DNA from: DASQFQ01 sp963722815 | Lineage (GTDB): Bacteria > Actinomycetota > Thermoleophilia > Solirubrobacterales > Solirubrobacteraceae | Direction: 5' to 3' | DNA: 15,280 nucleotides | NCBI GenBank assembly: GCA_963722815.1 | Contig: CAVROM010000014.1 | Span: 1 to 15,280 of the forward strand | Part shown: piece by piece, positions 6,621 through 14,292 of the stretch | Layout: each line of letters starts with the position of its first letter | Position numbering within the stretch: the stretch's first letter is position 1 | Program-made: the position numbers and the translations under genes | The notes under the pieces: generated by a model | The model's input: the letters and a program-made list of their open reading frames with translations, nothing else | The model's database searches: none | What the model was told of the DNA's origin: nothing

Positions 6621-7928
6621 ATGAGCCTCGACACACCGGATCGCACCACTACCGCGACCCGCAAGCACACGATCAAGCCCGTGCAGCGCGAGCCCGAGGG
6701 CTGGTGGCCCGCTCTCGGCGGCAAGGGCCAGAAGGCGTTCAAGGCGGCGTTCGCGGGCTACTCGCTCGACGCCTTCGACCTGATCATCCTGACGTTGACG
6801 CTGTCGGCGATCGGCTCGACGTTCGGCGTCGGCAAGGGCGCCACCGGCGCGCTCGCCACCGTCACGTTGTCGGCCTCCGCGGTCGGCGGCATCCTCGGCG
6901 GCGTCCTCTCCGACCGCATCGGGCGCGCTCGCACGTTGATGCTGACCGTCGGCGTCTACTCGGTCTTCACGTTCCTCTCCGGCCTCGCGTCGAGCTACGA
7001 GATGCTGATGGTCTTCCGCGTCTTCCAGGGCATCGGGTTCGGCGGCGAGTGGGCCGTCGGCGCGATCCTCGTGGCCGAGCTGATCAAGCCCGAGGCGCGC
7101 GGCAAGGCGCTCGGCATCATCCAGAGCGCGTGGGCGGTCGGCTGGGCGCTCGCCGTCGTCGCCTACACGATCGTGTTCTCGCTGGTCAGCGACGAGCAGG
7201 GCTGGCGCATCCTGATGATGCTCGGCATCCTGCCGGCGCTGCTGATCCTGTACGTGCGGCGCAACGTCGAGGATCCCGAGGTCTTCTCCGAGACGAAGGA
7301 GAAGGAGGACGAGCTCGAGCTGCCGCTCAAGTCGATCTTCCGCACCGACCTCCTGAAGACGACGATCTTCGCCTCGCTCCTCGCCACCGGCATCCAGGGC
7401 GGCTACTACGCGATGTTCACCTGGATCCCGACCTACCTCAAGGAGGAACGCAGCCTGTCGGTCGTCGGCAGCGCGGGCTACCTGTTCGTGGTCATCGCCG
7501 GCGCCTTCCTCGGCTACCTGAGCGCGGGCTTCGTGCATGACCGGCTCGGCCGCAAGAAGAGCTTCACGCTGTTCGCGGCGCTGGCGGGCGTCTCGCTGGT
7601 GGCGTACTTCCTCGTGCCGTCGGGCTCCAACACGACGTTGCTGATCATCGGCTTCCCGCTCGGCTTCTTCGCCTCGGGCTGCTTCTCCGGCTTCGGCTCC
7701 TACCTGGCCGAGCTGTACCCGACGCGGGCGCGCGGGACGGGCTCAGGCTTCTGTTACAACGTCGGCCGCGCGTTCGGCGCGCTGTTCCCAGGCATCATCG
7801 GCTTCCTCGCTGCGGCCATCGGGCTGGGTGGCGCCGTCGCCTTCGGCGTGTTCGGCTACGTGCTCGCGATCGGCGCACTGCAGTTCCTGCCCGAGACGCA
7901 CGGCAAGGAGCTCGTGCCGGTCGAGTGA
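6621..7928 (+). CDS. MFS transporter, metabolite:H+ symporter type
   Basis: A 435-residue, twelve-helix major facilitator. The cytoplasmic N-tail (1-40) is followed by AGYSLDAFDLIIL, in which the buried Asp pair of helix 1 resembles the organic-acid symporters (AAHS/SHS families). GGVLSDRIGRARTLM is the motif-A loop between helices 2 and 3. FRVFQGIGFGGEWAVGAILVAE in helix 4 is typical of sialate/lactate/aromatic-acid transporters. A matching DRLGRKKSF loop lies in the second half. The ATG is preceded by AGGGGAG six bases away. The substrate is not readable; the overlapping cyclase and following amidase suggest a carboxylate or amide nutrient. A CRP/GlxR-like site lies upstream. The gene overlaps the cyclase by GTGA. 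Confidence 0.93.
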   Translation: MSLDTPDRTTTATRKHTIKPVQREPEGWWPALGGKGQKAFKAAFAGYSLDAFDLIILTLTLSAIGSTFGVGKGATGALATVTLSASAVGGILGGVLSDRIGRARTLMLTVGVYSVFTFLSGLASSYEMLMVFRVFQGIGFGGEWAVGAILVAELIKPEARGKALGIIQSAWAVGWALAVVAYTIVFSLVSDEQGWRILMMLGILPALLILYVRRNVEDPEVFSETKEKEDELELPLKSIFRTDLLKTTIFASLLATGIQGGYYAMFTWIPTYLKEERSLSVVGSAGYLFVVIAGAFLGYLSAGFVHDRLGRKKSFTLFAALAGVSLVAYFLVPSGSNTTLLIIGFPLGFFASGCFSGFGSYLAELYPTRARGTGSGFCYNVGRAFGALFPGIIGFLAAAIGLGGAVAFGVFGYVLAIGALQFLPETHGKELVPVE

Positions 7929-8689
7929 CGGAGCTCTCGGACGCCCTCGCGGGCGCGCAGCACTACGACCTCGAGCAGCCGCGTTACGCCGGCGCGCCGG
8001 TCTGGCCGGCGCACGAGCCGGGCGTGCTGCTGAAGCTGCACCGCCGCCACGAGGCGGGGCTGGGGGAGGCGCGCACGAGCGCCTCCGCGCTGCTGGTGAT
8101 GGCCGAGCACTCCGGCACCCACATCGACGCGCTGTGCCACCAGGCCGAGAACCTCGAGCTCCACGGCGGCGTTCGGGTGGACGCGCAGGTCCAGACGCCC
8201 GAGGGCTTCACGCAGCTGGGGATCGACACGGTGCCGCCGCTGTTCGCCCGCGGCGTGCTGCTCGACTGCGCGGACGCCGGCCACGCGATCGGCGCCGAGG
8301 CGCTCGAGCGCGCCGCCGACGGGCTCGACATCACGCCGGGTGACGTGATCCTCATCCGCACCGGGGCGGGCGCGCTGTGGCACGACCGGGAGGCGTTTCT
8401 CGCCGCCGGCGGGATCGACGCGAGCGGCTCGCGCTGGTGCGCCGAGCGCCGGCCGCTGGCGGTCGGCGCCGACAACATGGCGTGGGACGTGCCGGGCGAG
8501 GACGACCCGGAGCTCGGCTCGCTCCCCGGGCACCTGATCCTGCTGGTGCGCGAGGGCATCTACATCATCGAGGCGCTCAACCTCGAGGCGCTCGCGCGCG
8601 ACGGCGTGCGCGAGTTCGCGTTTGCCTGCCTGCCGCTGAAGTTGCGCGGCGGCACCGGCTCGCCCGTACGCCCGATCGCGCTGGTGTAG
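7925..8689 (+). CDS. Cyclase family metal hydrolase (kynurenine formamidase-like)
   Basis: This 254-residue enzyme starts at GTG 7925, overlapping the MFS stop (GTGA). EHSGTHIDALCH at residues 61-72 is the metal-binding HxGTHxDxxxH signature of the cyclase/kynurenine-formamidase fold; His62, His66 and Asp68 are expected zinc ligands. PGDVILIRTGAG and the C-terminal LEALARDGVREFAFACLPLKLRGGTGSPVRPIAL are also typical of the family. The core motif sequence is HSGTHID, and the protein is some 40 residues longer than KynB. It should hydrolyse an amide, formamide or cyclic substrate in the cytoplasm. Tryptophan 2,3-dioxygenase and kynureninase genes are absent, so a role in tryptophan breakdown is not supported here; action on the MFS substrate is more likely. 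Confidence 0.9.
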   Translation: MTELSDALAGAQHYDLEQPRYAGAPVWPAHEPGVLLKLHRRHEAGLGEARTSASALLVMAEHSGTHIDALCHQAENLELHGGVRVDAQVQTPEGFTQLGIDTVPPLFARGVLLDCADAGHAIGAEALERAADGLDITPGDVILIRTGAGALWHDREAFLAAGGIDASGSRWCAERRPLAVGADNMAWDVPGEDDPELGSLPGHLILLVREGIYIIEALNLEALARDGVREFAFACLPLKLRGGTGSPVRPIALV

Positions 8690-8692
8690 CGT
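8687..8692 (+). promoter_or_regulatory. Possible -10 of a leaderless promoter for the acetamidase gene
   Basis: TAGCGT fits TANNNT and ends six bases before ATG 8699, the spacing seen for leaderless actinobacterial transcripts. Its first three bases are the TAG stop of the cyclase gene. No Shine-Dalgarno is seen in the 9-bp gap, which fits a leaderless start. Read-through from the MFS promoter is an equally possible source of transcript. Confidence 0.35.
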
Positions 8693-8698
8693 CGCGAC

Positions 8699-9634
8699 AT
8701 GGCACGCACACACGAGATCCCGACCGGTCGCGAGCACTTCTTCTGGGACGAGCGCCATGAGCCGGTACTGGAGGTCGAGGACGGCGACACGGTCATCCTC
8801 GAGACCCGTGAGATCACCGACGAGCAGCTCGGCCCCGACTCGACGGCGGCGGACGTCGCGGCGCTCAACGCCGACCGCTTCTACCCGCTCACCGGCCCGA
8901 TCCGCATGGTCGGCGCCGAGCCCGGCGACACCCTCGCGATCGACGTCCTCGGGCTCGAGACACAGGACTGGGGGTGGACGGCGATCATCCCGGGCCTCGG
9001 CCTGCTCGGCGACGACTTCGCCGAGCCCTATCTACGTATCTTCGACATCGCGGGCAGCGACGTGGCGCAGCTCGAGGGGGCGACGATCCCGCTCGCGCCG
9101 TTCCTCGGGACGATGGGGGTGTGCCCCGCGGGCGCGCGCGACCAAGTCGTGATGCCGCCGGGCCTCTTCGGGGGCAACCTCGACACGCGGCAGCTGGTCG
9201 TCGGCTCGACGCTCTATCTGCCCGTGCACGTCGAGGGCGCGATGTTCTCCACCGGCGACGGCCACGGCGTGCAGGGCGACGGCGAGGTCTGCGTGAGCGC
9301 CCTCGAAGCGACCCTGGGCGTCGAGCTGCGCCTCCGGCTCGAGAAGGGCCGCACGATTCCGGGGCCGCAGTTCCGTACCCCGGCGCCCTTGACGCCACAG
9401 GTTGACACCGCTCCGTACTACGGGACGACGGGCGTCGGGCCCGACCTGTTCGAGAACGCGCAGAACGCGATCCGGGCGATGATCGAGCACCTCGGCCGCG
9501 AGTACGGGCTGTCGCCCGAGGACGCGTACGTGCTGTGCTCGCTGTGCGTCGACCTGAAGATCTCCGAGATCGTCGACGCAGGCCATTGGGTGGTCAGCGC
9601 GCTGCTGCCGGAGATGGTGTTCGGCAAGACGTGA
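8699..9634 (+). CDS. Acetamidase/formamidase family protein
   Basis: A 311-residue member of the FmdA/AmdA family, metal-dependent cytoplasmic hydrolases releasing ammonia from short amides. The family hallmarks are seen in order: PLTGPIRMVGAEPGDTLAIDV (63-83), PLAPFLGTMGVCPA (131-144), the GGNLDTRQLVVGSTLYLPV block (158-176), then GAMFSTGDGHGVQGDGEVC (180-198) with the conserved Asp/His residues GDGH and QGDGE. The C-terminal half includes EDAYVLCSLCVDLKISEIVDAG, also standard. It follows the cyclase after 9 bp without a ribosome binding site and overlaps peptidase E by GTGA. Together with the cyclase and transporter it suggests uptake and stepwise hydrolysis of an amide nitrogen source. Formamidase versus acetamidase specificity cannot be told. 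Confidence 0.93.
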   Translation: MARTHEIPTGREHFFWDERHEPVLEVEDGDTVILETREITDEQLGPDSTAADVAALNADRFYPLTGPIRMVGAEPGDTLAIDVLGLETQDWGWTAIIPGLGLLGDDFAEPYLRIFDIAGSDVAQLEGATIPLAPFLGTMGVCPAGARDQVVMPPGLFGGNLDTRQLVVGSTLYLPVHVEGAMFSTGDGHGVQGDGEVCVSALEATLGVELRLRLEKGRTIPGPQFRTPAPLTPQVDTAPYYGTTGVGPDLFENAQNAIRAMIEHLGREYGLSPEDAYVLCSLCVDLKISEIVDAGHWVVSALLPEMVFGKT

Positions 9635-10314
9635 TCGTCGCGATGGGCGGGGCGTCGCTCCGCCCCGAGGACTACGACCCGCGGTTGAACGACTTCGTGC
9701 TGTCGCTCGCGCGGAGCGGGCGGCCGCGGGTGTGCTTCGTGGGGACCGCGAGCGGCGACGCGCCGACGTACGTGTCGAGCTTCTACCGCTCGTTCGCGGC
9801 GCACCACGACTGTGAGCTCGCCGACCTCGCCCTGTTCGAGCGCACGGTCGCCGACCTGCGCGGCTTCGTGCTCTCCCAGGACGTGATCTGGGTCGGCGGC
9901 GGGAACACGGCCTCGCTGCTGGCGGTGTGGCGCATGCACGGGCTGGACGCGGTGCTGCGCGAAGCGTGGGAGCAGGGCGTGGTGCTGTGCGGCGTGAGCG
10001 CGGGCATGAACTGCTGGTTCGAGGGCTCGACGACCGACTCGTTCGACCTGTCGCGGCTGGCGGCGCTGCCGGACGGGCTCGGCCTGCTGCCGGGCAGCTG
10101 CTGCCCCCACTACGGCGGCGAGGAGCAGCGGCGACCGCTCTCTAGGCAGCTGGTGGCGGAGAGGGCGCTGGCGCCAGGCTACGCGGCCGACGACGCGGCG
10201 GCGCTGGTGTTCGAGGGGACGGCGTTGTCGCAGGTGGTGTCTACGGCCGAAGGTTCGACCGCGTACCGCGTGGACGCTTCGGGTGAGGAAGCGTTGCCGA
10301 CCCGGCTGCTCTGA
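9631..10314 (+). CDS. Peptidase E (family S51) / class I glutamine amidotransferase-like hydrolase
   Basis: This 227-residue serine hydrolase starts at GTG 9631, overlapping the acetamidase stop (GTGA). The N-terminus IVAMGGASL, the GGGNTASLLAVWR loop (about 89-101), the nucleophile elbow GVSAGMNCW with Ser123 and the CCPHYGGEEQRRP segment with His160 match the peptidase E fold. The 37-residue Ser-His spacing equals that of the E. coli enzyme; Asp136 or Asp139 may complete the triad. E. coli PepE cleaves N-terminal Asp dipeptides; related S51 members are cyanophycinases. Its place at the end of an amide-hydrolysis cluster fits release of amino acids from small peptides or isopeptides. It is probably co-translated with the acetamidase. 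Confidence 0.9.
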   Translation: MIVAMGGASLRPEDYDPRLNDFVLSLARSGRPRVCFVGTASGDAPTYVSSFYRSFAAHHDCELADLALFERTVADLRGFVLSQDVIWVGGGNTASLLAVWRMHGLDAVLREAWEQGVVLCGVSAGMNCWFEGSTTDSFDLSRLAALPDGLGLLPGSCCPHYGGEEQRRPLSRQLVAERALAPGYAADDAAALVFEGTALSQVVSTAEGSTAYRVDASGEEALPTRLL

Positions 10315-10359
10315 CGAACGTCAACGGCGGCTGGTAGGGGTCGGGTTCGTGGCCGCCGC

Positions 10360-10376
10360 GGAGGTCCGGACCCTCC
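10360..10376. terminator. Weak hairpin between convergent peptidase E and hydro-lyase genes
   Basis: GGAGGT-CCGG-ACCCTCC can fold into a 6-bp stem with one bulged C and a four-base loop, followed by a C-tract rather than T. It sits in the 80-bp convergent gap (10315-10394). Such T-less hairpins occur in GC-rich genomes but are poor evidence of termination. Nothing else was recognised in this gap apart from the short palindrome TGACGAACGTCA at 10312-10323. Confidence 0.25.
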
Positions 10377-10394
10377 CCCCTCAATGCCCGGTGT

Positions 10395-11171
10395 TCAGAG
10401 CGTCGCCATCGTCTCGTCGCGGAGGTCGGTCACGAACATGTGGCCCGGGGCGTGGGTGATCATCAGCTCGGGCTTCGAGGCCACGGCGACCGCCTGGGGC
10501 GTCACGCCGCAGGCCCAGAACACCGGCAGTTCGCCGTCGCGGATCTCCACCGGGTCGCCGTAGTCGGGCGCGCCGATGTCCTCGATCCCGATCGCCTCGG
10601 GCGAGCCGATGTGGACCGGGCCGCCGTGGACCGGGCCGTAGCGGGAGGTGATCTGGGTCGCGCGGATCGCCTGCTCCGCCGTCATCGGGCGCATCGAGAC
10701 GACCAGCGGGCCGGAGAAGCGGCCGGCCGGCTCGCACTCCTGGCTCGTCCGGTACATCGGGACGTTGACGCCCTGCTCGACGTGGCGGATCGGGAGCCCC
10801 TCGGCCTCGAGCGCGCGCTCGAAGGTGAACGAGCAGCCGATCAGGAACGCGACGAGGTCGTCGCGCCAGTGCTCGCTCGCGTCGGTCGGCTCGTCGGTGA
10901 TCTCGCCGTCGCGGAAGATCCGGTAGCGCGGGACGTCGGTGCGGAGGTCGGCGCCGGGCGCGATCCGTGCGGGCTCGGGCGAGCCGGGGTCGGAGACGTC
11001 GAGCACCGGGCACGGCTTGGGGTTGGCGACGCAGAAGCGCAGGAAGTCGAAGGCGTCGGCCTCCGGCAGCGCGACGAGGTTGGCCTGCGTGTAGCCGGGC
11101 GCGAGGCCCGCCGTCGGCCCGGTGTGGTCGCCCGCGCGGACCGCCGCTCGCAGCCCCGCGGCGTCTAGCAT
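10395..11171 (-). CDS. Putative hydro-lyase, DUF1445/YcsI family (D-glutamate cyclase-related)
   Basis: A 258-residue protein whose whole length matches the DUF1445 (COG4336, YcsI) family. Signatures are LAPGYTQANLVALPEADAFDFLRFC, NPKPCPVLDV, HVEQGVNVPMYRTS, GPLVVSMRPM and the C-terminal FWACGVTPQAVAVASKPELMITHAPGHMFVTDL. Family members are annotated as hydro-lyases and are related to the mammalian mitochondrial D-glutamate cyclase, which forms 5-oxo-D-proline; the bacterial reaction is unproven. ATG 11171 is chosen because GGAG lies six bases before it; an in-frame ATG at 11183 lacks such a site. The start is 10 bp from the divergent thrS start. It converges on the amidase/peptidase cluster and may deal with a related amino-acid derivative (inference). 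Confidence 0.88.
   Translation of the reverse strand: MLDAAGLRAAVRAGDHTGPTAGLAPGYTQANLVALPEADAFDFLRFCVANPKPCPVLDVSDPGSPEPARIAPGADLRTDVPRYRIFRDGEITDEPTDASEHWRDDLVAFLIGCSFTFERALEAEGLPIRHVEQGVNVPMYRTSQECEPAGRFSGPLVVSMRPMTAEQAIRATQITSRYGPVHGGPVHIGSPEAIGIEDIGAPDYGDPVEIRDGELPVFWACGVTPQAVAVASKPELMITHAPGHMFVTDLRDETMATL
11166..11171 (+). promoter_or_regulatory. Possible thrS -10 element inside the hydro-lyase start codon
   Basis: TAGCAT matches TANNNT and ends 10 bases before thrS ATG 11182, which would give a 5' leader of only a few bases. CAT at 11169-11171 is at the same time the minus-strand ATG of the DUF1445 gene. No Shine-Dalgarno precedes thrS, which fits a near-leaderless message. No -35 element is recognisable. 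Confidence 0.35.
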
Positions 11172-11181
11172 CAGCCGCTCC

Positions 11182-13092
11182 ATGAACGTGATCCTTCCCG
11201 ACGGCTCGCAGAAGGAACTCCCGGATGGCGCGAGCGGCGCCGATCTGGCGGCGGCGATCGGCCCGGGGCTGGCGCGCGCGGCGCTCGCGGTCAAGGTCGG
11301 CGGCGAGGTGCGCGACCTCGCGCGGCCGCTCGCGGACGGCGACGAGGTGGCGATCGTCACCAATCGCGACGACGAGTCGCTCGACCTGATCCGCCACGAC
11401 ACCGCGCACGTGCTGGCCGCCGCGGTGCTCGACCTCTATCCCGGCACCAAGATCTCGATCGGGCCGCCGATCGAGGACGGCTTCTACTACGACTTCGAGT
11501 TCCCCGAGGGCGTCACCGTCTCCGACGCCGACTTCGAGCGGCTCGAGGCGAAGATGCGCGAGCACATCAAGGCAGCCGAGCCGTTCCAGCGCGAGGACGT
11601 CAGCCCCGCCGCGGCCCGCGAGCGCTTCGTCGGCGAGGGGCAGGACTACAAGGTCGAGCTGATCGACGACCTCGTCACCAACAACGGCGTCGATAGCGTC
11701 TCGCTCTACACCAACGGCCCGTTCACCGACCTCTGCCGTGGCCCGCACGCGCCGGCCACCGACCGCATCAAGGCGTTCAAGCTGCTCTCCGTCGCGGGCG
11801 CGTACTGGCGCGGCGACTCCGACAACACGATGCTCACCCGCGTCTACGGGACGGCCTTCCACTCGAAGGCCGACCTGGAGGCCCACCTCGAGCGCCTCGA
11901 GCAGGCGCGCCAGCGCGACCACCGCAAGCTCGGCCGCGAGCTCGGGCTGTTCCACTTCTCCGAGCTCGCCCCGGGCAGCGCGTTCTGGACCGACGCCGGC
12001 ACCGCGGTCTACAACGCGCTCGTCGCGCGCTCGCGCGAGATGTCGCTCGCCCGCGGCTACGACGAGATCAAGACCCCGCTGCTCTACGACCGCAAGCTGT
12101 GGGAGATCTCCGGCCACTGGGCCAAGTACCGCGAGAACATGTTCGTGACGGAGGCCGAGGACCATCCGATGGCCCTCAAGCCCATGAACTGCCCGGGGCA
12201 CTGCGCGTTCTACGCGATGGGCAAGCACTCCTACCGCGAGCTCCCGATCCGCTACGCGGAGCCGGGCCACCTGCACCGGAACGAGCCCAGCGGCACGCTG
12301 CACGGGCTGCTGCGCGTCCGCCACTTCATCCAGGACGACGCGCACATCTTCTGCACCGAGGAGCAGATCGAGGACGAGGTGCTCGCGTGCCTCGAGTTCG
12401 GCTTCGCCTGGTACGACATGTTCGGCTTCGACATGAAGATCGAGCTCTCGACGCGGCCGGACGAGCGGATCGGCTCCGACGAGACGTGGGACCACTCGGA
12501 GGCGGCTCTCGAGGCCGCCCTGAAGCGCGGCGGCTACGAATACGAGATCAACGAGGGCGACGGCGCGTTCTATGGGCCGAAGATCGACCTCCACATGCGC
12601 GATTCGCTGAACCGCTCGTGGCAGCTCGGCACCGTGCAGCTCGACTACAACTTCCCCGACCGCTTCGACCTCACCTACACGGGTGCGGACAACGCCGAGC
12701 ACCAGCCGGCGATGCTCCACCGGGCGCTGGTCGGCTCGTTCGAGCGCTTCATCGGGATCCTGCTCGAGCACACCGGCGGCGACCTGCCGCTGTGGCTCGC
12801 ACCGGTGCAGGCCGTCGTGCTGCCGCTGGCCGACCGCCACAACGACTACGCGGGGGAGGTCGCAGCGGTGCTGCGCGCCGCCGACCTGCGCGTGGACGTC
12901 GACGATCGCACCGAGTCGGTCGGGCGCAAGATCCGCGAGGCCGAGCTGCAGAAGGTGCCCTACATGCTCGTCGTCGGCGACCGCGAGGCCGACGACCGCG
13001 CCGCCGCGCTGCGGCGCCACGGCGAGGGCGACCTCGGCACGCTTCCGCTCGACGAGGCCGTGGCGCGGATCGCGGGCGAGGCCGGCGGCTGA
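11182..13092 (+). CDS. thrS: Threonyl-tRNA synthetase
   Basis: A complete 636-residue class II enzyme that charges tRNA-Thr, close to the 642 of E. coli. The N-terminal TGS domain (1-60, MNVILPDGS) is followed by the editing domain with His72, His76 (RHDTAH), Cys185 and His189 (CRGPH). The catalytic core contains the zinc ligands Cys337 (MNCPGH), His388 (DDAHIF) and His513 (MLHRAL), motif 2 in HLHRNEPSG and motif 3 in ALVGSFERFIG. The anticodon-binding domain (about 535-630) ends the protein. All editing and zinc residues are present, so it should be fully active. ATG 11182 gives the family N-terminus. There is no room for a T-box leader before it. The stop overlaps the next gene (CTGA). Confidence 0.98.
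   Translation: MNVILPDGSQKELPDGASGADLAAAIGPGLARAALAVKVGGEVRDLARPLADGDEVAIVTNRDDESLDLIRHDTAHVLAAAVLDLYPGTKISIGPPIEDGFYYDFEFPEGVTVSDADFERLEAKMREHIKAAEPFQREDVSPAAARERFVGEGQDYKVELIDDLVTNNGVDSVSLYTNGPFTDLCRGPHAPATDRIKAFKLLSVAGAYWRGDSDNTMLTRVYGTAFHSKADLEAHLERLEQARQRDHRKLGRELGLFHFSELAPGSAFWTDAGTAVYNALVARSREMSLARGYDEIKTPLLYDRKLWEISGHWAKYRENMFVTEAEDHPMALKPMNCPGHCAFYAMGKHSYRELPIRYAEPGHLHRNEPSGTLHGLLRVRHFIQDDAHIFCTEEQIEDEVLACLEFGFAWYDMFGFDMKIELSTRPDERIGSDETWDHSEAALEAALKRGGYEYEINEGDGAFYGPKIDLHMRDSLNRSWQLGTVQLDYNFPDRFDLTYTGADNAEHQPAMLHRALVGSFERFIGILLEHTGGDLPLWLAPVQAVVLPLADRHNDYAGEVAAVLRAADLRVDVDDRTESVGRKIREAELQKVPYMLVVGDREADDRAAALRRHGEGDLGTLPLDEAVARIAGEAGG
13078..13081 (+). promoter_or_regulatory. Ribosome binding site supporting a CTG start
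   Basis: GAGG at the 3' end of thrS stands seven bases before CTG 13089, the best spacing for initiation there. It matters because no ATG, GTG or TTG exists in frame before the signal peptide of the RTX gene. Confidence 0.55.
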
Positions 13093-14288
13093 GGCTCGCT
13101 CTCCTCGCCGGGCTGTTCCTGGCGCTCGCCGCGCCGGCGCACGCCTCGACGGCGATGGTGGTGATGGTCGACTCCTGCGGGAGCGACGTCGCGTGCGGCA
13201 AGTACGACGCGGGACATGACGTGCCGGTGGTCGTCCACCTCGCCGCCGCGGGCGAGGCGAACCGCGTCGTGGCCAGCCGCACGGGCGACGAGGTGACGAT
13301 CTCGGACTCCGGCGCCCCGATCACGGCCCAGGACGACTGCCGAACCGCCGGACCCCACGCCGCCGTCTGCACTGCGCCCGCGGCGGTCGAGCCGGTCCCC
13401 GGCTTCGCCGCCCAGCTCGGGGACGGCGATGACACGCTGACGATCACCGGCGCGCTCGGGGTCCGGACGAGCCTCGAAGGAGGCGCCGGCGACGACGCGC
13501 TGACCGGTGGCGAGGAGGTCGACACGCTCGACGGCGGCCCTGGCGCCGACCGGATCGAGGGCGGTACCGGGGACACGCTCAGCTTCGCCGTACGCGAGGA
13601 GGCCGTGACCGTCGACCTCGCCGCCGGCACCACGAGCGACGGCGACATCGTGCGCGGGATCGGGCGCGTCGAGGGCGGCCAGGGCGCCGACCGGCTGCTG
13701 GGCGGCGCGGGGGCGGACACGCTGCTCGGCGGCCCCGGCGACGACGTCATCTCCGGCCGCGCGGGGCGGGACACGCTCAGCGGCGAGCTCGGCGCCGACC
13801 GGCTCGACGGCGGCGCGGGCCAGGACACGCTGCGGGGCGACCCCGCGCAGGGCGACGACTACTACACGCCGCGTATCAGGCTGCGGCCCGACGTGCTGCG
13901 CGGCGGCCCGGGCGACGACACCCTGAGCGACACAGGCGGCGCCAACCGGCTCGAAGGCGGGTCAGGTGACGACCTGATCGAGGGCGGCTCCGGTGCCGAC
14001 CGCCTCATCGGCGGGCCGGGGGCCGACTGGCTCAACGGCCACCGCGGGGCGGACCGGCTCTCGGGCGGCGCCGGGCGGGACGAGATGCGGGGCGGCAGCG
14101 GGGCCGACCGCCTCTCCGGCGGCGCGGGGGTGGACCGCCTGTTCGGGGGCTCCGGGCCCGACCGGCTGCTGGCGCGCGACCGCTCCGCGGACCGCGCCGA
14201 CTGCGGCCGCGGCCGCGACCGAGCCACGGTCGACGCGAAGGACCGCGTGCACGCGTGCGAGCGATCGACGCTCGCGTCGAGCCCGTGA
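13089..14288 (+). CDS. Secreted RTX-type (calcium-binding repeat) protein with CTG start
   Basis: A 399-residue exported protein. Residues 1-19, LRLALLAGLFLALAAPAHA, form a signal peptide with an AxA cleavage site. An N-terminal domain (20-108) holds paired cysteines (DSCGSDVAC, DDCRTAGPHAAVC). Residues 110-360 carry many GGxGxDxLx nonapeptides (GGPGADRIEG, GGAGADTLLG, GGPGDDVISG), which form calcium-bound beta-rolls in RTX proteins. The tail DRADCGRGRDRATVDAKDRVHAC (Cys372, Cys390) is a recurrent cap in actinobacterial repeat proteins. Type I RTX toxins lack a Sec signal, so this is a Sec-exported surface or secreted beta-roll protein, not a classical toxin; the role is unknown. The start is CTG 13089, in a CTGA overlap with thrS and backed by GAGG; the paralogue at 14337 has ATG at the aligned residue. 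Confidence 0.85.
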   Translation: MRLALLAGLFLALAAPAHASTAMVVMVDSCGSDVACGKYDAGHDVPVVVHLAAAGEANRVVASRTGDEVTISDSGAPITAQDDCRTAGPHAAVCTAPAAVEPVPGFAAQLGDGDDTLTITGALGVRTSLEGGAGDDALTGGEEVDTLDGGPGADRIEGGTGDTLSFAVREEAVTVDLAAGTTSDGDIVRGIGRVEGGQGADRLLGGAGADTLLGGPGDDVISGRAGRDTLSGELGADRLDGGAGQDTLRGDPAQGDDYYTPRIRLRPDVLRGGPGDDTLSDTGGANRLEGGSGDDLIEGGSGADRLIGGPGADWLNGHRGADRLSGGAGRDEMRGGSGADRLSGGAGVDRLFGGSGPDRLLARDRSADRADCGRGRDRATVDAKDRVHACERSTLASSP

Positions 14289-14292
14289 GATT

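Noticed and set aside
10312..10323. Palindrome TGACGAACGTCA after peptidase E
   Set aside because: The two-base centre cannot form a hairpin loop, and there is no promoter in this convergent gap for an operator to control.
10381..13020. Minus-strand open frame of 879 codons opposite thrS
   Set aside because: thrS is unambiguous on the plus strand, and the frame is an out-of-phase copy of the DUF1445 gene at its end; no recognisable protein.
13416..14175. Tandem DNA repeat or CRISPR-like array
   Set aside because: The periodicity comes from GGxGxD codons of the RTX domain; there are no constant repeats with unique spacers.
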